Assembly (NCBI RefSeq): GCF_042675645.1 | Contig: NZ_JBHTJH010000004.1 | Coordinates: forward strand, 806,001 to 870,000 | DNA length: 64,000 bases | Source of the DNA: Sungkyunkwania multivorans | GTDB lineage: Bacteria; Bacteroidota; Bacteroidia; Flavobacteriales; Flavobacteriaceae | Reading direction: 5' to 3' | Shown here: piece by piece, positions 1-7,852 of the stretch | Position numbering within the stretch: position 1 is the stretch's first letter | Layout of the letters: each line of letters opens with the position of its first letter | Program-made: the position numbers and the translations under genes | Notes under the pieces: generated by a model | What the model saw: only the letters and a program-made list of their open reading frames with translations | Database searches by the model: none | What the model was told of the DNA's origin: nothing

Positions 1-612
1 GATGTGTCTATCATTAGAGACAGGCAGGATCACTCTGGTTGCAGTAACGTAGTTGCCCTCTATGATGGCAGCGCCGTCATGTAACGGACTGTTTTTATAA
101 AAAATACTTTCTAAAATAGGCTGAGTCACTTCTATATTCATCTTATCTCCCGTGTTTTTGACAAAGTCCAAAGAATTGGTTCTTTCGATGACGATGAGCG
201 CTCCCGTTTTGGAGAACGACATTTTATGAAGTGCAGCTAAAATGGCATCTACGTCGGTATCGGTGATGAGCTGGTCTTGCTTCAAAAACTTGAAGTGTCT
301 CACAAAACTTCGCTTAGCCGCAAAGTTGGTCGATCCCAACATCAGCAAAAATTTGCGTATTTCCTGTTGAAATACAACGATCAAGGCAAAGACACCGACA
401 CTGATAAATTTCCCCAAAATATTACTTAACAACGCCATGTTCAGAGCATCTGTTAATCGCCAGATGAGATAGATGATCACAATCCCGATAAAGATGTTGA
501 TCGCTACTGTCCCTTTAACCAGCTTGTATGCATAGTACATTAGCAAGGCAACCAACAAGATATCGATGATATCAACGAATTTTAAAAAATCAAAGATTTT
601 GAATTCTTCCAA
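1..612 (-). CDS. cdaA: Diadenylate cyclase CdaA (3' end outside window)
   Basis: Makes cyclic di-AMP from two ATP at the inner membrane. The visible 204 codons cover the N-terminal transmembrane helices (from about residue 12, DIIDILLVALLMYY, to about residue 75), the linker QQEIRKFLLMLG, and the first part of the DAC domain with the catalytic DGA motif (SPLHDGAAII) and the start of the RH motif (NDRH). No ATG, GTG or TTG precedes the membrane helix other than TTG at 612; a TAA stop lies in frame at 627-625. I therefore start at TTG 612, which gives an N-terminus MEEFKIFDFLKF of the right length for flavobacterial CdaA (inference). The gene runs off the left edge, so its C-terminus is not seen. 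Its usual partner, a YbbR protein, is 37 kb away at 38212. Confidence 0.93.
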   Translation of the reverse strand, partial: MEEFKIFDFLKFVDIIDILLVALLMYYAYKLVKGTVAINIFIGIVIIYLIWRLTDALNMALLSNILGKFISVGVFALIVVFQQEIRKFLLMLGSTNFAAKRSFVRHFKFLKQDQLITDTDVDAILAALHKMSFSKTGALIVIERTNSLDFVKNTGDKMNIEVTQPILESIFYKNSPLHDGAAIIEGNYVTATRVILPVSNDRHI

Positions 613-794
613 GGATTGGATGTTTTAGTAAATTAATTCCGAGTCAGCCCAAAAGGCTTTCTTAGAATAAATATATTCAATTCTAGGCTTCTAGTCCCCC
701 AAAATTGTTTCAAGTTGGCAAACAAGCCTCAAAGCAACTTGCCTGACATTCATCTGGTACTATTCTTGATCATCAGTAAAAATAGAAAAATATA

Positions 795-1547
795 TCACAA
801 GCTACAATTGCAATCGGGTAGGAGCGTCTTATCATAGATGAATATCGTTTCGGAGATATTGATGTTGTTATTCTTAAGTCGTTCCATCATAAGCGTGTTC
901 GTCAGAAAGGTTTGAAAATCGAGTCGCTGATCAAAGTTCAAATAAACCAGAGCCGATTTACCCTCTGCCGAGAAGTCGATATATTCCTTTAGAAAACTTT
1001 CCAGTTCATTGCGCTCGATAGTATTCCCGTCTACGGTGATACTGTCTCCCAACTTATAATTGACGGTAACATTAAAGTAGGACATATGCTGGTCTGGGCG
1101 TTCTTTAATGTAGAATTTTGAGAAAAGACTATCTCTAAGATATATCTGCTGGGTAAAATCTATAAAGCCAAGGCTTTTGGTCACGGTATCGTTTACCGAA
1201 AAATAATTCCGAGCAGATTCGTTCTTGTGAAGACTTGCCTTCTTGCGTTTTTCCTGAAATCTAATGACCTCTGGAATGACGGTCCTTAAGGGCAACCTCT
1301 TGTCGATGTGGAATATCCAGTTTGTCGTACTTATCCTGTTGTTTTCATTTACAACCATGGTATCGGAGGAGTGATCATCATAAAAGAAGTAGATTGGAGA
1401 TACATCCAAGACCTTTTTAACTTCTATCCCATCGACCTTTGGTAATTTTACCGATCGTTTTTCTCCACAGTTAAAAAATAATAACGTAACACATAAAGCA
1501 AATAAGCATTGTTTGAAGTAATACGCTATGTTTGATGAAGGATTCAA
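795..1547 (-). CDS. Hypothetical lipoprotein, 250 aa
   Basis: Not recognised. The N-terminus is a lipoprotein signal peptide: a hydrophobic run (FALCVTLLFF) ends in NC at about residue 27, so Cys27 would be lipidated. The rest is soluble, charged and has no motif I know. The start codon is TTG at 1547, which overlaps the TGA stop of the upstream peptidase gene as TTGA; no ATG lies before the signal peptide, so TTG is the only sensible start. The overlap indicates translational coupling with the M23 peptidase and a shared envelope role (inference). Confidence 0.7.
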   Translation of the reverse strand: MNPSSNIAYYFKQCLFALCVTLLFFNCGEKRSVKLPKVDGIEVKKVLDVSPIYFFYDDHSSDTMVVNENNRISTTNWIFHIDKRLPLRTVIPEVIRFQEKRKKASLHKNESARNYFSVNDTVTKSLGFIDFTQQIYLRDSLFSKFYIKERPDQHMSYFNVTVNYKLGDSITVDGNTIERNELESFLKEYIDFSAEGKSALVYLNFDQRLDFQTFLTNTLMMERLKNNNINISETIFIYDKTLLPDCNCSL

Positions 1548-2506
1548 TTTATGTTCTCTATTCTGTCAAAACGCACTGGAGCATAATTTTCTTTCTTTTT
1601 ACAATTCACTTTGATCGTTTCGAAAAAACATTTGATTCCAAAGCTATCTGTTAGATCCTCGGTATCCTGTAAGTGAAAATGTAAATGTGGTTCGCTGCTA
1701 TTCCCAGAATTTCCGCACGCTCCAAGCTTTTGTCCTTGCGTTACCTGATCCCCGACCTTTACATTGATACTTCCCTGTTTGAAGTGCGCCAAAAGCACAT
1801 GCTCCCCAGTCTTTGTTTTTAGTAAAATATAGTTGCCGTAGGGATTACTAGCATCTTTCTGTCCTGGGATATTATCTTTAACACCATCTACATAGTTTAC
1901 AACGAGAGCATCACAAGGCGCGTAAAGGGATTGACCAAATGCATAGTAATCCTCGTTGGTTTCTCCTGTTCCTTTATGGCTCTTGCCATTTTCATCGAGG
2001 ATGACCAGATCGAGGGCATATTTTTGGGGTTGACTTTCTGCATGGCGATTTTGTTTCTTGCGGTCGCCACCCGGCGACACAAACCAGGTTCCTTCAAAGG
2101 GTAATTGCATTTTGGTCGTATTTCGCAGCATTAAAGGCTGCCTATTCACCTCCTTGTAAGGGGCAAATTTAAATCCGGCGATCTTACCTTTGTAAGGTGC
2201 CATCTTCAAGGTCATGGTCGCCTTTTCCATACTAGCTTTATAAAAGAACCAAGGACCATCTTTTTTATAATATTCATGAGAAGTGATCTCACCAAGATTT
2301 GCGTAAAACGTTCTTATAAACTCTCTGTTATTCTGAAGTGGAAGCGCGAGACGCATGTCTTCACTGTATTTTGAAAAGAGGCTATCGGCTTTCTTTTCAT
2401 TGTATAGTCTTACGAAAACATCCGTCATCTGTTTTGCCTCGACCGTCTCTTGGGCAAAAGAAAAGACATTGAACCAAAGGAATAAAATTAGTAAGCACTT
2501 TTTCAT
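1544..2506 (-). CDS. Secreted M23 (LytM-type) metallopeptidase
   Basis: Probable periplasmic murein endopeptidase or LytM-like activator. A signal peptide (residues 1-18) ends FSFAQ, predicting a mature N-terminal Gln. Residues 20-125 look like an NTF2/DUF3887-type lid domain; residues 150-285 are the M23 fold, with the first zinc-ligand region around HAESQPQKYALDL, the core YGNYILLKTK, and the HLHFH motif near residue 275. All zinc ligands appear present (H..D and HxH), so it is probably active. It is the first gene of a two-gene unit with the downstream lipoprotein, with which it overlaps by 4 bases. ATG start at 2506. Confidence 0.88.
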   Translation of the reverse strand: MKKCLLILFLWFNVFSFAQETVEAKQMTDVFVRLYNEKKADSLFSKYSEDMRLALPLQNNREFIRTFYANLGEITSHEYYKKDGPWFFYKASMEKATMTLKMAPYKGKIAGFKFAPYKEVNRQPLMLRNTTKMQLPFEGTWFVSPGGDRKKQNRHAESQPQKYALDLVILDENGKSHKGTGETNEDYYAFGQSLYAPCDALVVNYVDGVKDNIPGQKDASNPYGNYILLKTKTGEHVLLAHFKQGSINVKVGDQVTQGQKLGACGNSGNSSEPHLHFHLQDTEDLTDSFGIKCFFETIKVNCKKKENYAPVRFDRIENIN

Positions 2507-2553
2507 GTCAACGACTGATATTTGGGCAATATAAAATTAAATTTACAGAATAA

Positions 2554-3333
2554 ATGAATGTGATGAATATAATCCTTTCCCGATCAAAAATTTTCTTCAT
2601 CGTTGCGATGAGTATAGTTCTTTTTCAATCATGTAAAGAAAATGAATCTACCATAGCGCAAGAGATCATTGATAAGGCTATAGAAAGGGTGGGTGGCGAC
2701 TCATTTTTTCAGTCCTGTATCAATTTTACCTTTAGGGACGAAGAATATCGGGCTTTCAGAGCTGATGGTGTGTTTGCTCTAGAGCGACTACGACGCGATA
2801 GTTTAGGGACGATCAGGGATGTACTTTCAAACAATGATTTTAAGCGTTACCTGAATGATAGCCTAGTAAAAGTGCCTGATTCTATGAAGCAGCGTTATGC
2901 CAATTCGATAAATTCGGTACACTACTTCTCTGTATTGCCCTTTGGTCTAAATGATGCGGCCGTGCAGAAGAGATATTTAGGAAATGTAGAAATTAATGAT
3001 AAACAATATTATAAGGTGCAAGTCACCTTTGCTCAAGAAGGGGGAGGCGATGACTTCGATGATGTCTTCATATATTGGTTTGAAACAAATACGTATTCTC
3101 TTGACTATCTGGCTTATGAATTTCATGTAAATGGTGGTGGGATGCGCTTTAGAGAAGCCTTTAACGAAAAGGAGGTCGGTGGTTTTAAATTCGTGGACTA
3201 CAATAATTATAAGCCCATGGATGAAGAAGTAGCTTTGTCCGATTTGGATAGTCTTTTCCAAAGAGAGCGGCTCCAATTACTTTCTAAGATCGTTCTTCAG
3301 GATTTGAGCACTACCTGCGATTATACTTATTGA
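2554..3333 (+). CDS. DUF6503 family lipoprotein
   Basis: Function unknown. Lipoprotein signal peptide with a hydrophobic stretch to about residue 26 and lipobox LFQSC (Cys27). The body matches my recollection of the flavobacterial DUF6503 family, which is sometimes mislabelled deoxyribose-phosphate aldolase in databases; the sequence has no TIM-barrel aldolase motif (the true DeoC is at 5484-6146). The family fold is thought to be LolA/LppX-like, which would fit a periplasmic or outer-membrane lipid-related role (inference). A 7/8 match to the -7 box (TAAATTTA) lies just upstream. The 3' end overlaps the convergent gene at 3311-3844 by 23 bases. Start could be ATG 2554 or the fourth codon ATG 2563. 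Confidence 0.75.
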   Translation: MNVMNIILSRSKIFFIVAMSIVLFQSCKENESTIAQEIIDKAIERVGGDSFFQSCINFTFRDEEYRAFRADGVFALERLRRDSLGTIRDVLSNNDFKRYLNDSLVKVPDSMKQRYANSINSVHYFSVLPFGLNDAAVQKRYLGNVEINDKQYYKVQVTFAQEGGGDDFDDVFIYWFETNTYSLDYLAYEFHVNGGGMRFREAFNEKEVGGFKFVDYNNYKPMDEEVALSDLDSLFQRERLQLLSKIVLQDLSTTCDYTY

Positions 3334-3844
3334 AGCGTTTTTTATACGGAGTGACCAAATAGGAATGCGTTTTGCCAGACATATCAAAAAGCTCAACCTT
3401 TGCAAACTTTAAAAGCACCTTATCTCCGCTGTGTACAGCGATTCTGCCGTAAGGTAGATGTAGTTTAAAATCCCCGTTCTCATCTGTAGTGGTCGTATGG
3501 ATCACTTCTCCCTTATCGCCCAAAAAGTCAACTCTTACGATCATCCCAAAACAGCAATTGAGATCCACGGAACCACTAATTTTTGTTTTTTCTTGCCCCT
3601 TATCATCTCGATAGAACACCAGTGCTTCTATCATAATGCTCATCTTACCAGAGATGGCATCGTAGCCAACAAGAGGACTCAATTGAAATTCGGTAGGTAA
3701 GGAGGTGTGATTGCTGTTATTGTCAATGACCACGATAGGTATGTCGAACTTTGATCGGGAGGCACGGTCAGCATTTTTTGTGTTCTGAGCGTGTCCAAAA
3801 TAAAGTCCGAAGAAAAAAATTGCAATATAGTGGAGCTTTTTCAT
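3311..3844 (-). CDS. Exported protein with carboxypeptidase-regulatory-like fold
   Basis: Unknown function. Signal peptide residues 1-19 ending GHAQ with mature Gln. The middle part (about 75-135) contains a beta-sandwich pattern with the phrase TTTDENGDFKLHLPYG, typical of CarboxypepD_reg-like or SpaA-like domains, plus two adjacent cysteines (LNCCFG). The C-terminus is basic (KKRFNKYNRR). It converges with and overlaps the 3' end of the DUF6503 lipoprotein gene. Domain call is from pattern only. Confidence 0.65.
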   Translation of the reverse strand: MKKLHYIAIFFFGLYFGHAQNTKNADRASRSKFDIPIVVIDNNSNHTSLPTEFQLSPLVGYDAISGKMSIMIEALVFYRDDKGQEKTKISGSVDLNCCFGMIVRVDFLGDKGEVIHTTTTDENGDFKLHLPYGRIAVHSGDKVLLKFAKVELFDMSGKTHSYLVTPYKKRFNKYNRR

Positions 3845-3936
3845 CGCAGTCGTTAAACAGTCTTACTAAATTAACCAAGGCCATCGACTAGAAGCACCTT
3901 TTATAGATAAACGGTAGAAATGATCGACAGCCGTAG

Positions 3937-4437
3937 TTATTCGATATGCAATCGCGTGACTTTTAATTTTTTATCCGCCATGATCAGCACAAACAAACTG
4001 GCATTGTCGTTGTCGTCCATGGCCTCAAATTTCTTTTCGCCTAGGATCTGATTGACAAACATCGGCGTTGTATTGCTATGACCGACGACTAAAATGGTCT
4101 TTCCAGCATTTTCTTTAGCGAAACTTGCAGCATCGATATGCTTGGGATCATAAATTTTAATTTCAAGATCATTGTTTTCGGCCGTTGGTCTTGCGGTTTC
4201 CATGGTACGCCGATACTTAGTGGAATATACAGCATCGAAGGTTGTCGATCTAAAGGTAGAGGCCCACTTCTTTGCACGTTGACGACCTGCTTCGGTAAGA
4301 TAAGGATCACGATTTTCGGGATCGGTTCGATCTTTTTCAGCGTGGCGTATAAAATAGAAGGTAGTTATATCCTCGTCTTGAGCGTAGCCACCTACGGCAA
4401 AGGCCAAAAGAGCCACCAGCATACATAGTTTTTTCAT
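3937..4437 (-). CDS. Secreted histidine phosphatase (SixA/phosphoglycerate mutase family)
   Basis: Histidine phosphatase superfamily protein. From ATG 4437 the protein begins MKKLCMLVALLAF and has a signal peptide ending GGYAQ. The catalytic RHA motif is at residues 31-33 (FIRHAEK) and the second catalytic His is in VVGHSNTT near residue 117; an Arg pair in STKYRRTMETA matches the family. Small size (166 aa) is SixA-like but the protein is exported, so its substrate is more likely an extracytoplasmic phosphoester (inference). A longer reading from TTG 4449 exists, but the ATG gives a better signal peptide. Upstream TATATTTC on the minus strand is a 7/8 -7 box. Confidence 0.87.
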   Translation of the reverse strand: MKKLCMLVALLAFAVGGYAQDEDITTFYFIRHAEKDRTDPENRDPYLTEAGRQRAKKWASTFRSTTFDAVYSTKYRRTMETARPTAENNDLEIKIYDPKHIDAASFAKENAGKTILVVGHSNTTPMFVNQILGEKKFEAMDDNDNASLFVLIMADKKLKVTRLHIE

Positions 4438-4507
4438 GATGATCACCAATTTGAATAGAAATATAGCGAAAGCGTATCCTTATAGGTTATAAAATCGTGT
4501 TAAATTG

Positions 4508-4515
4508 TATTTTTG
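4508..4515 (+). promoter_or_regulatory. -7 promoter element, predicted leaderless transcript
   Basis: TATTTTTG matches the Bacteroidota -7 consensus TAnnTTTG. It ends only 4 bases before the ATG at 4520, so transcription should begin at or within a base or two of the start codon. Confidence 0.55.
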
Positions 4516-4519
4516 ACAC

Positions 4520-4756
4520 ATGAGCGAATCACAACCAAACAATCCATTGCATGGCATTAAACTGGCGCAGATCGTAGAGGAACTCCAAGCATATTATGGA
4601 TGGGATACGATGGCAGAATTTGTTAATATCAACTGCTTCAAGTCAAACCCAAGTGTAAAGTCGAGCTTAAAATTTCTTAGACGTACCCCTTGGGCACGAG
4701 ACAAAGTAGAAAGGCTTTATTTGCGCTATCTCAAAGCCAAAGAGCGAGACGCCTAG
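4520..4756 (+). CDS. VF530/DUF2132 family small protein
   Basis: A 78-aa protein of the VF530 (DUF2132) family, a small alpha-helical fold described as a putative DNA-binding domain. Recognised from NNPLHGIKLAQIVEELQAYY near the N-terminus, INCFKSNPSVKSSLKFLRRTPWAR in two adjacent blocks (residues about 39-61) and the length typical of the family. No signal peptide, so cytoplasmic. It stands alone between divergent and convergent neighbours, with its own promoter at 4508-4515. Confidence 0.9.
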   Translation: MSESQPNNPLHGIKLAQIVEELQAYYGWDTMAEFVNINCFKSNPSVKSSLKFLRRTPWARDKVERLYLRYLKAKERDA

Positions 4757-4768
4757 AGAAACAAGAAC

Positions 4769-5467
4769 CTAGGCTAGCTCGAGGGCGATCGCTACCATGT
4801 CTTTAAAGGTAGTCTCACGTTCTTTGCTTGTGGTGCGTTCGCCAGTGACCAATGAGTCCGAGACGGTAAGGATGCTCAATGCTTGTGCATTCAATTTGGC
4901 GGCGACAGTATATAAACCCGCCGACTCCATTTCCACACATAGCACTCCAAATTTTGCCCATTTCTTATAGTTATCGAAATTATCGGCATAGAATTCATCC
5001 GATGTCAAAATATTACCGCCCTTCACTTCAATATTCTTTTCCCTAGCAATTTCAACGGCCTTTATGAACAGCTCGAAGCTTGCTGTGGGGGCATAGTCAG
5101 CGCCACCAAATCGCAGTTCGTTGACTCCTGAGGTAGAAGATGCGGCCATGGCCAAAATGACATCGCGCAACTTAACATGTTCCTGATATGACCCACAGCT
5201 GCCCACTCTGATCAGGTTCTTTACGCCGTATTCTCGGATCAACTCGTTCGCATATATTGAGATGGAAGGAAGGCCCATGCCAGTACCCATCACGGAAACA
5301 CGCTTGCCTTTGTAGGTGCCTGTATAGCCATACATGGCGCGGATCTCATTGAAACAAAAAAAGTCTTCAAAGAAGGTCTCTGCAATCCACTTGGCGCGGA
5401 GAGGGTCTCCTGGTAGTAAAATGGTTTCTGCTATCTCTCCTTTTTTAGCCGCGATGTGTACGCTCAT
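4769..5467 (-). CDS. deoD: Purine-nucleoside phosphorylase DeoD
   Basis: Phosphorolysis of (deoxy)purine nucleosides to free base and (deoxy)ribose-1-phosphate in the cytoplasm. At 232 aa it is colinear with E. coli DeoD: phosphate-site Arg24, Arg43, Arg87 and Ser90 are all present, the acid Asp204 sits in SDSLVTGE, and Arg217 (which helps activate Asp204) is conserved; Glu181 of VEMES binds ribose. It follows deoC after 16 bases, the same strand, so deoC-deoD is an operon for deoxynucleoside catabolism. No phosphopentomutase gene is seen nearby. Confidence 0.97.
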   Translation of the reverse strand: MSVHIAAKKGEIAETILLPGDPLRAKWIAETFFEDFFCFNEIRAMYGYTGTYKGKRVSVMGTGMGLPSISIYANELIREYGVKNLIRVGSCGSYQEHVKLRDVILAMAASSTSGVNELRFGGADYAPTASFELFIKAVEIAREKNIEVKGGNILTSDEFYADNFDNYKKWAKFGVLCVEMESAGLYTVAAKLNAQALSILTVSDSLVTGERTTSKERETTFKDMVAIALELA

Positions 5468-5483
5468 AGATAATATTTTACGG

Positions 5484-6146
5484 TTAGTAATCTTCTTTTG
5501 TTGCTTGCCCTTTCACGAGTGCTATCCCAGAGGAAGTGCCGAGACGGGTAACGCCCATTTCGATATACTTCTTCGCCGCTTCAGCATCTCGAATGCCACC
5601 CGACGCTTTGATCTGTGCGCTTCCGTCGATGGCTTCTTTCATAATTCTTACATCTTCGAAAGATGCTCCTCTTGGACCAAAACCAGTGGAAGTCTTCACA
5701 AAATCGGCCTTGGCGCGTACGGCTAGACTCGCGGCTTCCCCAATTTCCTTTTCCGAGAGATAGCCGGTCTCCAAGATGACCTTTAAGACGTTGGTGCCGA
5801 TAGCTTCTTTGATCGCTCGAATCTCATCAAAAACCGCGGCATGCTGCCCACTTTTAAGCCATCCAATATTAATGACCATATCGATCTCATCGGCACCCTC
5901 TTCAATAGCGGTTTGTGCTTCAAATATTTTCACCTTGGTCGACATCGCGCCTAATGGGAAGCCCACGACGCAGCAAACCTTTGTATTGCTATCCTTTAAT
6001 AAGGAATGAGCCAGCCCGACGTAGCTGCCATTTACACAAACGGAAAAGAAACTGTGTTGGTCAGCCTCTTCACAAAGTTTCGCTATTTCGGCGCTTGTAG
6101 CGGTCGCTTTTAGTAAAGTGTGGTCTATGTAGGAGTTGAATTGCAT
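5484..6146 (-). CDS. deoC: Deoxyribose-phosphate aldolase DeoC
   Basis: Class I aldolase splitting 2-deoxyribose-5-phosphate into glyceraldehyde-3-phosphate and acetaldehyde. 220 aa, a complete TIM barrel: DHTLLKATAT at the N-terminus, Asp89 in EIDMVIN, Schiff-base Lys151 in DFVKTSTGFG and the second catalytic Lys180 in IKASGGIR. First gene of the deoC-deoD pair. ATG start at 6146. Confidence 0.97.
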   Translation of the reverse strand: MQFNSYIDHTLLKATATSAEIAKLCEEADQHSFFSVCVNGSYVGLAHSLLKDSNTKVCCVVGFPLGAMSTKVKIFEAQTAIEEGADEIDMVINIGWLKSGQHAAVFDEIRAIKEAIGTNVLKVILETGYLSEKEIGEAASLAVRAKADFVKTSTGFGPRGASFEDVRIMKEAIDGSAQIKASGGIRDAEAAKKYIEMGVTRLGTSSGIALVKGQATKEDY

Positions 6147-6269
6147 ACCATAAAGATAGCTACATTAATGTGAAATCGATGGGTAGTCAAACAAAAAAAG
6201 GCGCATCACATCTACTTGGTATAGTGAAGAGCCTTCAAAGATGAAAAGAATAGCTAATTATATTAGCAT

Positions 6270-6386
6270 TTACATGATTGCCGTGATAAGGATCACTGAA
6301 TAAAAGAATAGGGTTATTGCGATTCCTACCTTTGACAATGCGGTTCTAACGTGTTTTTTTACGATTCTGTGCTTACTGATCTCCAT
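6270..6386 (-). CDS. Small single-pass membrane protein, 38 aa
   Basis: Too short for most gene finders but looks real. From ATG 6386 it reads MEISKHRIVKKHVRTA, a basic amphipathic N-terminus, followed by one hydrophobic helix (GIAITLFFYSVILITAIM) and TAA at 6272-6270. The charge pattern (Lys/Arg N-terminus, then a membrane span ending at the C-terminus) is what a small inner-membrane protein with an N-in topology should have. It fills an otherwise empty 450-base region. A perfect 8-bp inverted repeat lies about 60 bases upstream. No family recognised; chance ORF cannot be excluded. Confidence 0.45.
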   Translation of the reverse strand: MEISKHRIVKKHVRTALSKVGIAITLFFYSVILITAIM

Positions 6387-6425
6387 GATGATTGAATTTA
6401 ATTGGTTACATATATAAGAAGAAAC

Positions 6426-6474
6426 AATTCGCAAAATGTTACACTATTTGCTAAAAAAATTAGCAAAACGAATT
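6426..6474. repeat. Nested inverted repeat upstream of small membrane ORF
   Basis: An 8-bp perfect inverted repeat TTTGCTAA / TTAGCAAA (6447-6454 and 6460-6467, A5 loop) is nested inside an outer pair AATTCG / CGAATT (6426-6431 and 6469-6474). AT-rich arms and no T-run downstream on the gene strand argue for an operator rather than a terminator. Confidence 0.45.
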
Positions 6475-6598
6475 ATATGGGAGAGTGAAAGATGTCGGAA
6501 AAGGCATAAACAAAGGCAACCCAAGCAAAATGAACATTATTAAATTTTTTGCATGGGATTACTGTGACGAAGAGAATATCGTATTGGGCAAAGCGATC

Positions 6599-7105
6599 TT
6601 AAATATAAATAGAGGGGTTGTTGGATTTGAATTGTTCGATACGCTCTTCAAAGGTCAATGCCATGACAGGCTCTGTAATATGACCAAATAGGGTCATTAA
6701 CGGCTCGCTATGGATCTCCCTTCGTTTTTTTACAAGGTTATAATGTGTAAAACCACACCAGATCACCGCCTTTAAGACGTTTCGTGTTATATCGTACATG
6801 CGCATCTCTACAAACAGTTCGCTATCGCTATGACGGATCAGCTGTGATTCTATCAGTAAGGTCTCCATTAATAGCGCTGGACGGAAGTAATGTATTTGAG
6901 AGCTGTTGCTTACCCAGCTTTTTCCTTCTTTTCTGGCCATTCCGTAGATATCGAGCTTGTAATGTTCAAGCAACACATCTTCTCTATGATTCATAAAGTA
7001 ATCGATATAGGCAGCATTGTTTAGGTGATTGAAAGGGTCGCAATCCTGAAAGCGTACTGTGGCCTTGCTGCTCACTATTCGAGGTAGGTCTTGCACTGTT
7101 GTCAT
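6599..7105 (-). CDS. Hotdog-fold acyl-CoA thioesterase
   Basis: 4HBT/FadM-like thioesterase hydrolysing an acyl-CoA, substrate unknown. The hotdog signature RFQDCDPFNHLNNAAYIDYF lies at about residues 19-38, with the catalytic Asp in QDCDPFNH, followed by the strand blocks WVSNSSQIHYFRPAL and FVEMRMYD. I start at ATG 7105 (MTTVQDLP); the TTG at 7126 would add seven residues and lies over the operator palindrome. It follows the tetR gene on the same strand and carries a matching palindrome in its own promoter, so TetR probably controls it. Confidence 0.87.
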   Translation of the reverse strand: MTTVQDLPRIVSSKATVRFQDCDPFNHLNNAAYIDYFMNHREDVLLEHYKLDIYGMARKEGKSWVSNSSQIHYFRPALLMETLLIESQLIRHSDSELFVEMRMYDITRNVLKAVIWCGFTHYNLVKKRREIHSEPLMTLFGHITEPVMALTFEERIEQFKSNNPSIYI

Positions 7106-7119
7106 AATAGCGTACTTAA

Positions 7120-7133
7120 ATACCAAAAGGTAT
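7120..7133. promoter_or_regulatory. Candidate TetR operator (thioesterase promoter)
   Basis: Perfect 14-bp palindrome ATACC-AAAA-GGTAT, 15 bases upstream of the thioesterase ATG. On the minus strand it includes TACCTTTT, one mismatch from the -7 box, so binding would block RNA polymerase. Confidence 0.6.
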
Positions 7134-7152
7134 ATTTTTTATCAAAAAAAAT

Positions 7153-7752
7153 TTACACTCGAAAGCGCTGGTTGATGGTGTCGCTGATCACGTTGGCCGC
7201 ATCATGAATATAACTATTGTCCTTCATCGTTTGTGCCATAAATGTTGCGCCTTGTAATAGTGAATAGAACCGCTTGGCATAGGTTTGACTCATTATCGTC
7301 TTACGTATTTCACCGATCTCCTTTCCCTCATCTATCAATTTGGCCAAATAATGCTCGATCAACTCGATCACATCCTGAACTTTCTTCATAAAGGCGTCAT
7401 TTTGGTTGTTGGCATCAACGCCAACATTGATGATTGGACAACCTCCCAATTCTTGGCTGAAGTGATAGTAGTTCCTATAAAAATCAGTCAAAAGCAGCAG
7501 TTTCTCCGTGGGGGAATTGCCTTGTTCCATGTGCGCTTCGATACGATTCAACACTTTTTTTATGTTGTATTTCAGGGCAGCCATCGCCAAGTCTTCTTTA
7601 TTCTCGAAATTCCCATAGATCGCACCTTTTGTGAGTCCGGTCGCACTTGTGATATCGCTCAATGAGGTGGCCGCATAGCCGTTTTGATTAAAGATAGGCG
7701 CGACGGTTTCAATGATGTAATTTGTTGTCTTTTGGGCTTTTGTTAGAGACAT
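7153..7752 (-). CDS. TetR/AcrR family transcriptional regulator
   Basis: 199 aa with an N-terminal helix-turn-helix (residues about 9-55; GYAATSLSDITSATGLTKGA followed by IYGNFENKEDL) and a ligand-binding C-terminal domain of the type that ends FMAQTMKDNS (TetR_C, YcdC/AcuR-like). It probably represses itself and the adjacent thioesterase gene, since both promoters carry ATACC-N4-GGT half-site pairs. The likely ligand is an acyl-CoA or related lipid (inference from the neighbour only). ATG start at 7752. Confidence 0.93.
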   Translation of the reverse strand: MSLTKAQKTTNYIIETVAPIFNQNGYAATSLSDITSATGLTKGAIYGNFENKEDLAMAALKYNIKKVLNRIEAHMEQGNSPTEKLLLLTDFYRNYYHFSQELGGCPIINVGVDANNQNDAFMKKVQDVIELIEHYLAKLIDEGKEIGEIRKTIMSQTYAKRFYSLLQGATFMAQTMKDNSYIHDAANVISDTINQRFRV

Positions 7753-7769
7753 GGCGTAACTATTTCATC

Positions 7770-7798
7770 CAAATATAACGAAAAATACCGAATGGTTT
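7770..7798 (-). promoter_or_regulatory. tetR promoter with candidate operator
   Basis: On the minus strand TATATTTG (7777-7770) is a perfect -7 element, 17 bases before the tetR ATG. Immediately upstream at 7785-7798 lies ATACC-GAAT-GGTTT, the same spaced half-sites as the palindrome at 7120-7133 with one mismatch, placed between the -7 and -33 positions. Confidence 0.6.
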
Positions 7799-7852
7799 AA
7801 TTTTGAGTGATAATTTTACCTGTGTTAGGACAGCTTTATCACGCAAAACGAT

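Noticed and set aside
2554..3333. DUF6503 lipoprotein as a second deoxyribose-phosphate aldolase
   Set aside because: Databases sometimes carry that name, but the sequence is a lipoprotein with no aldolase motifs; the real deoC is at 5484-6146.
6485..6691. 68-codon plus-strand ORF
   Set aside because: Runs antisense into the thioesterase gene and starts in AT-rich spacer; no protein-like signals.
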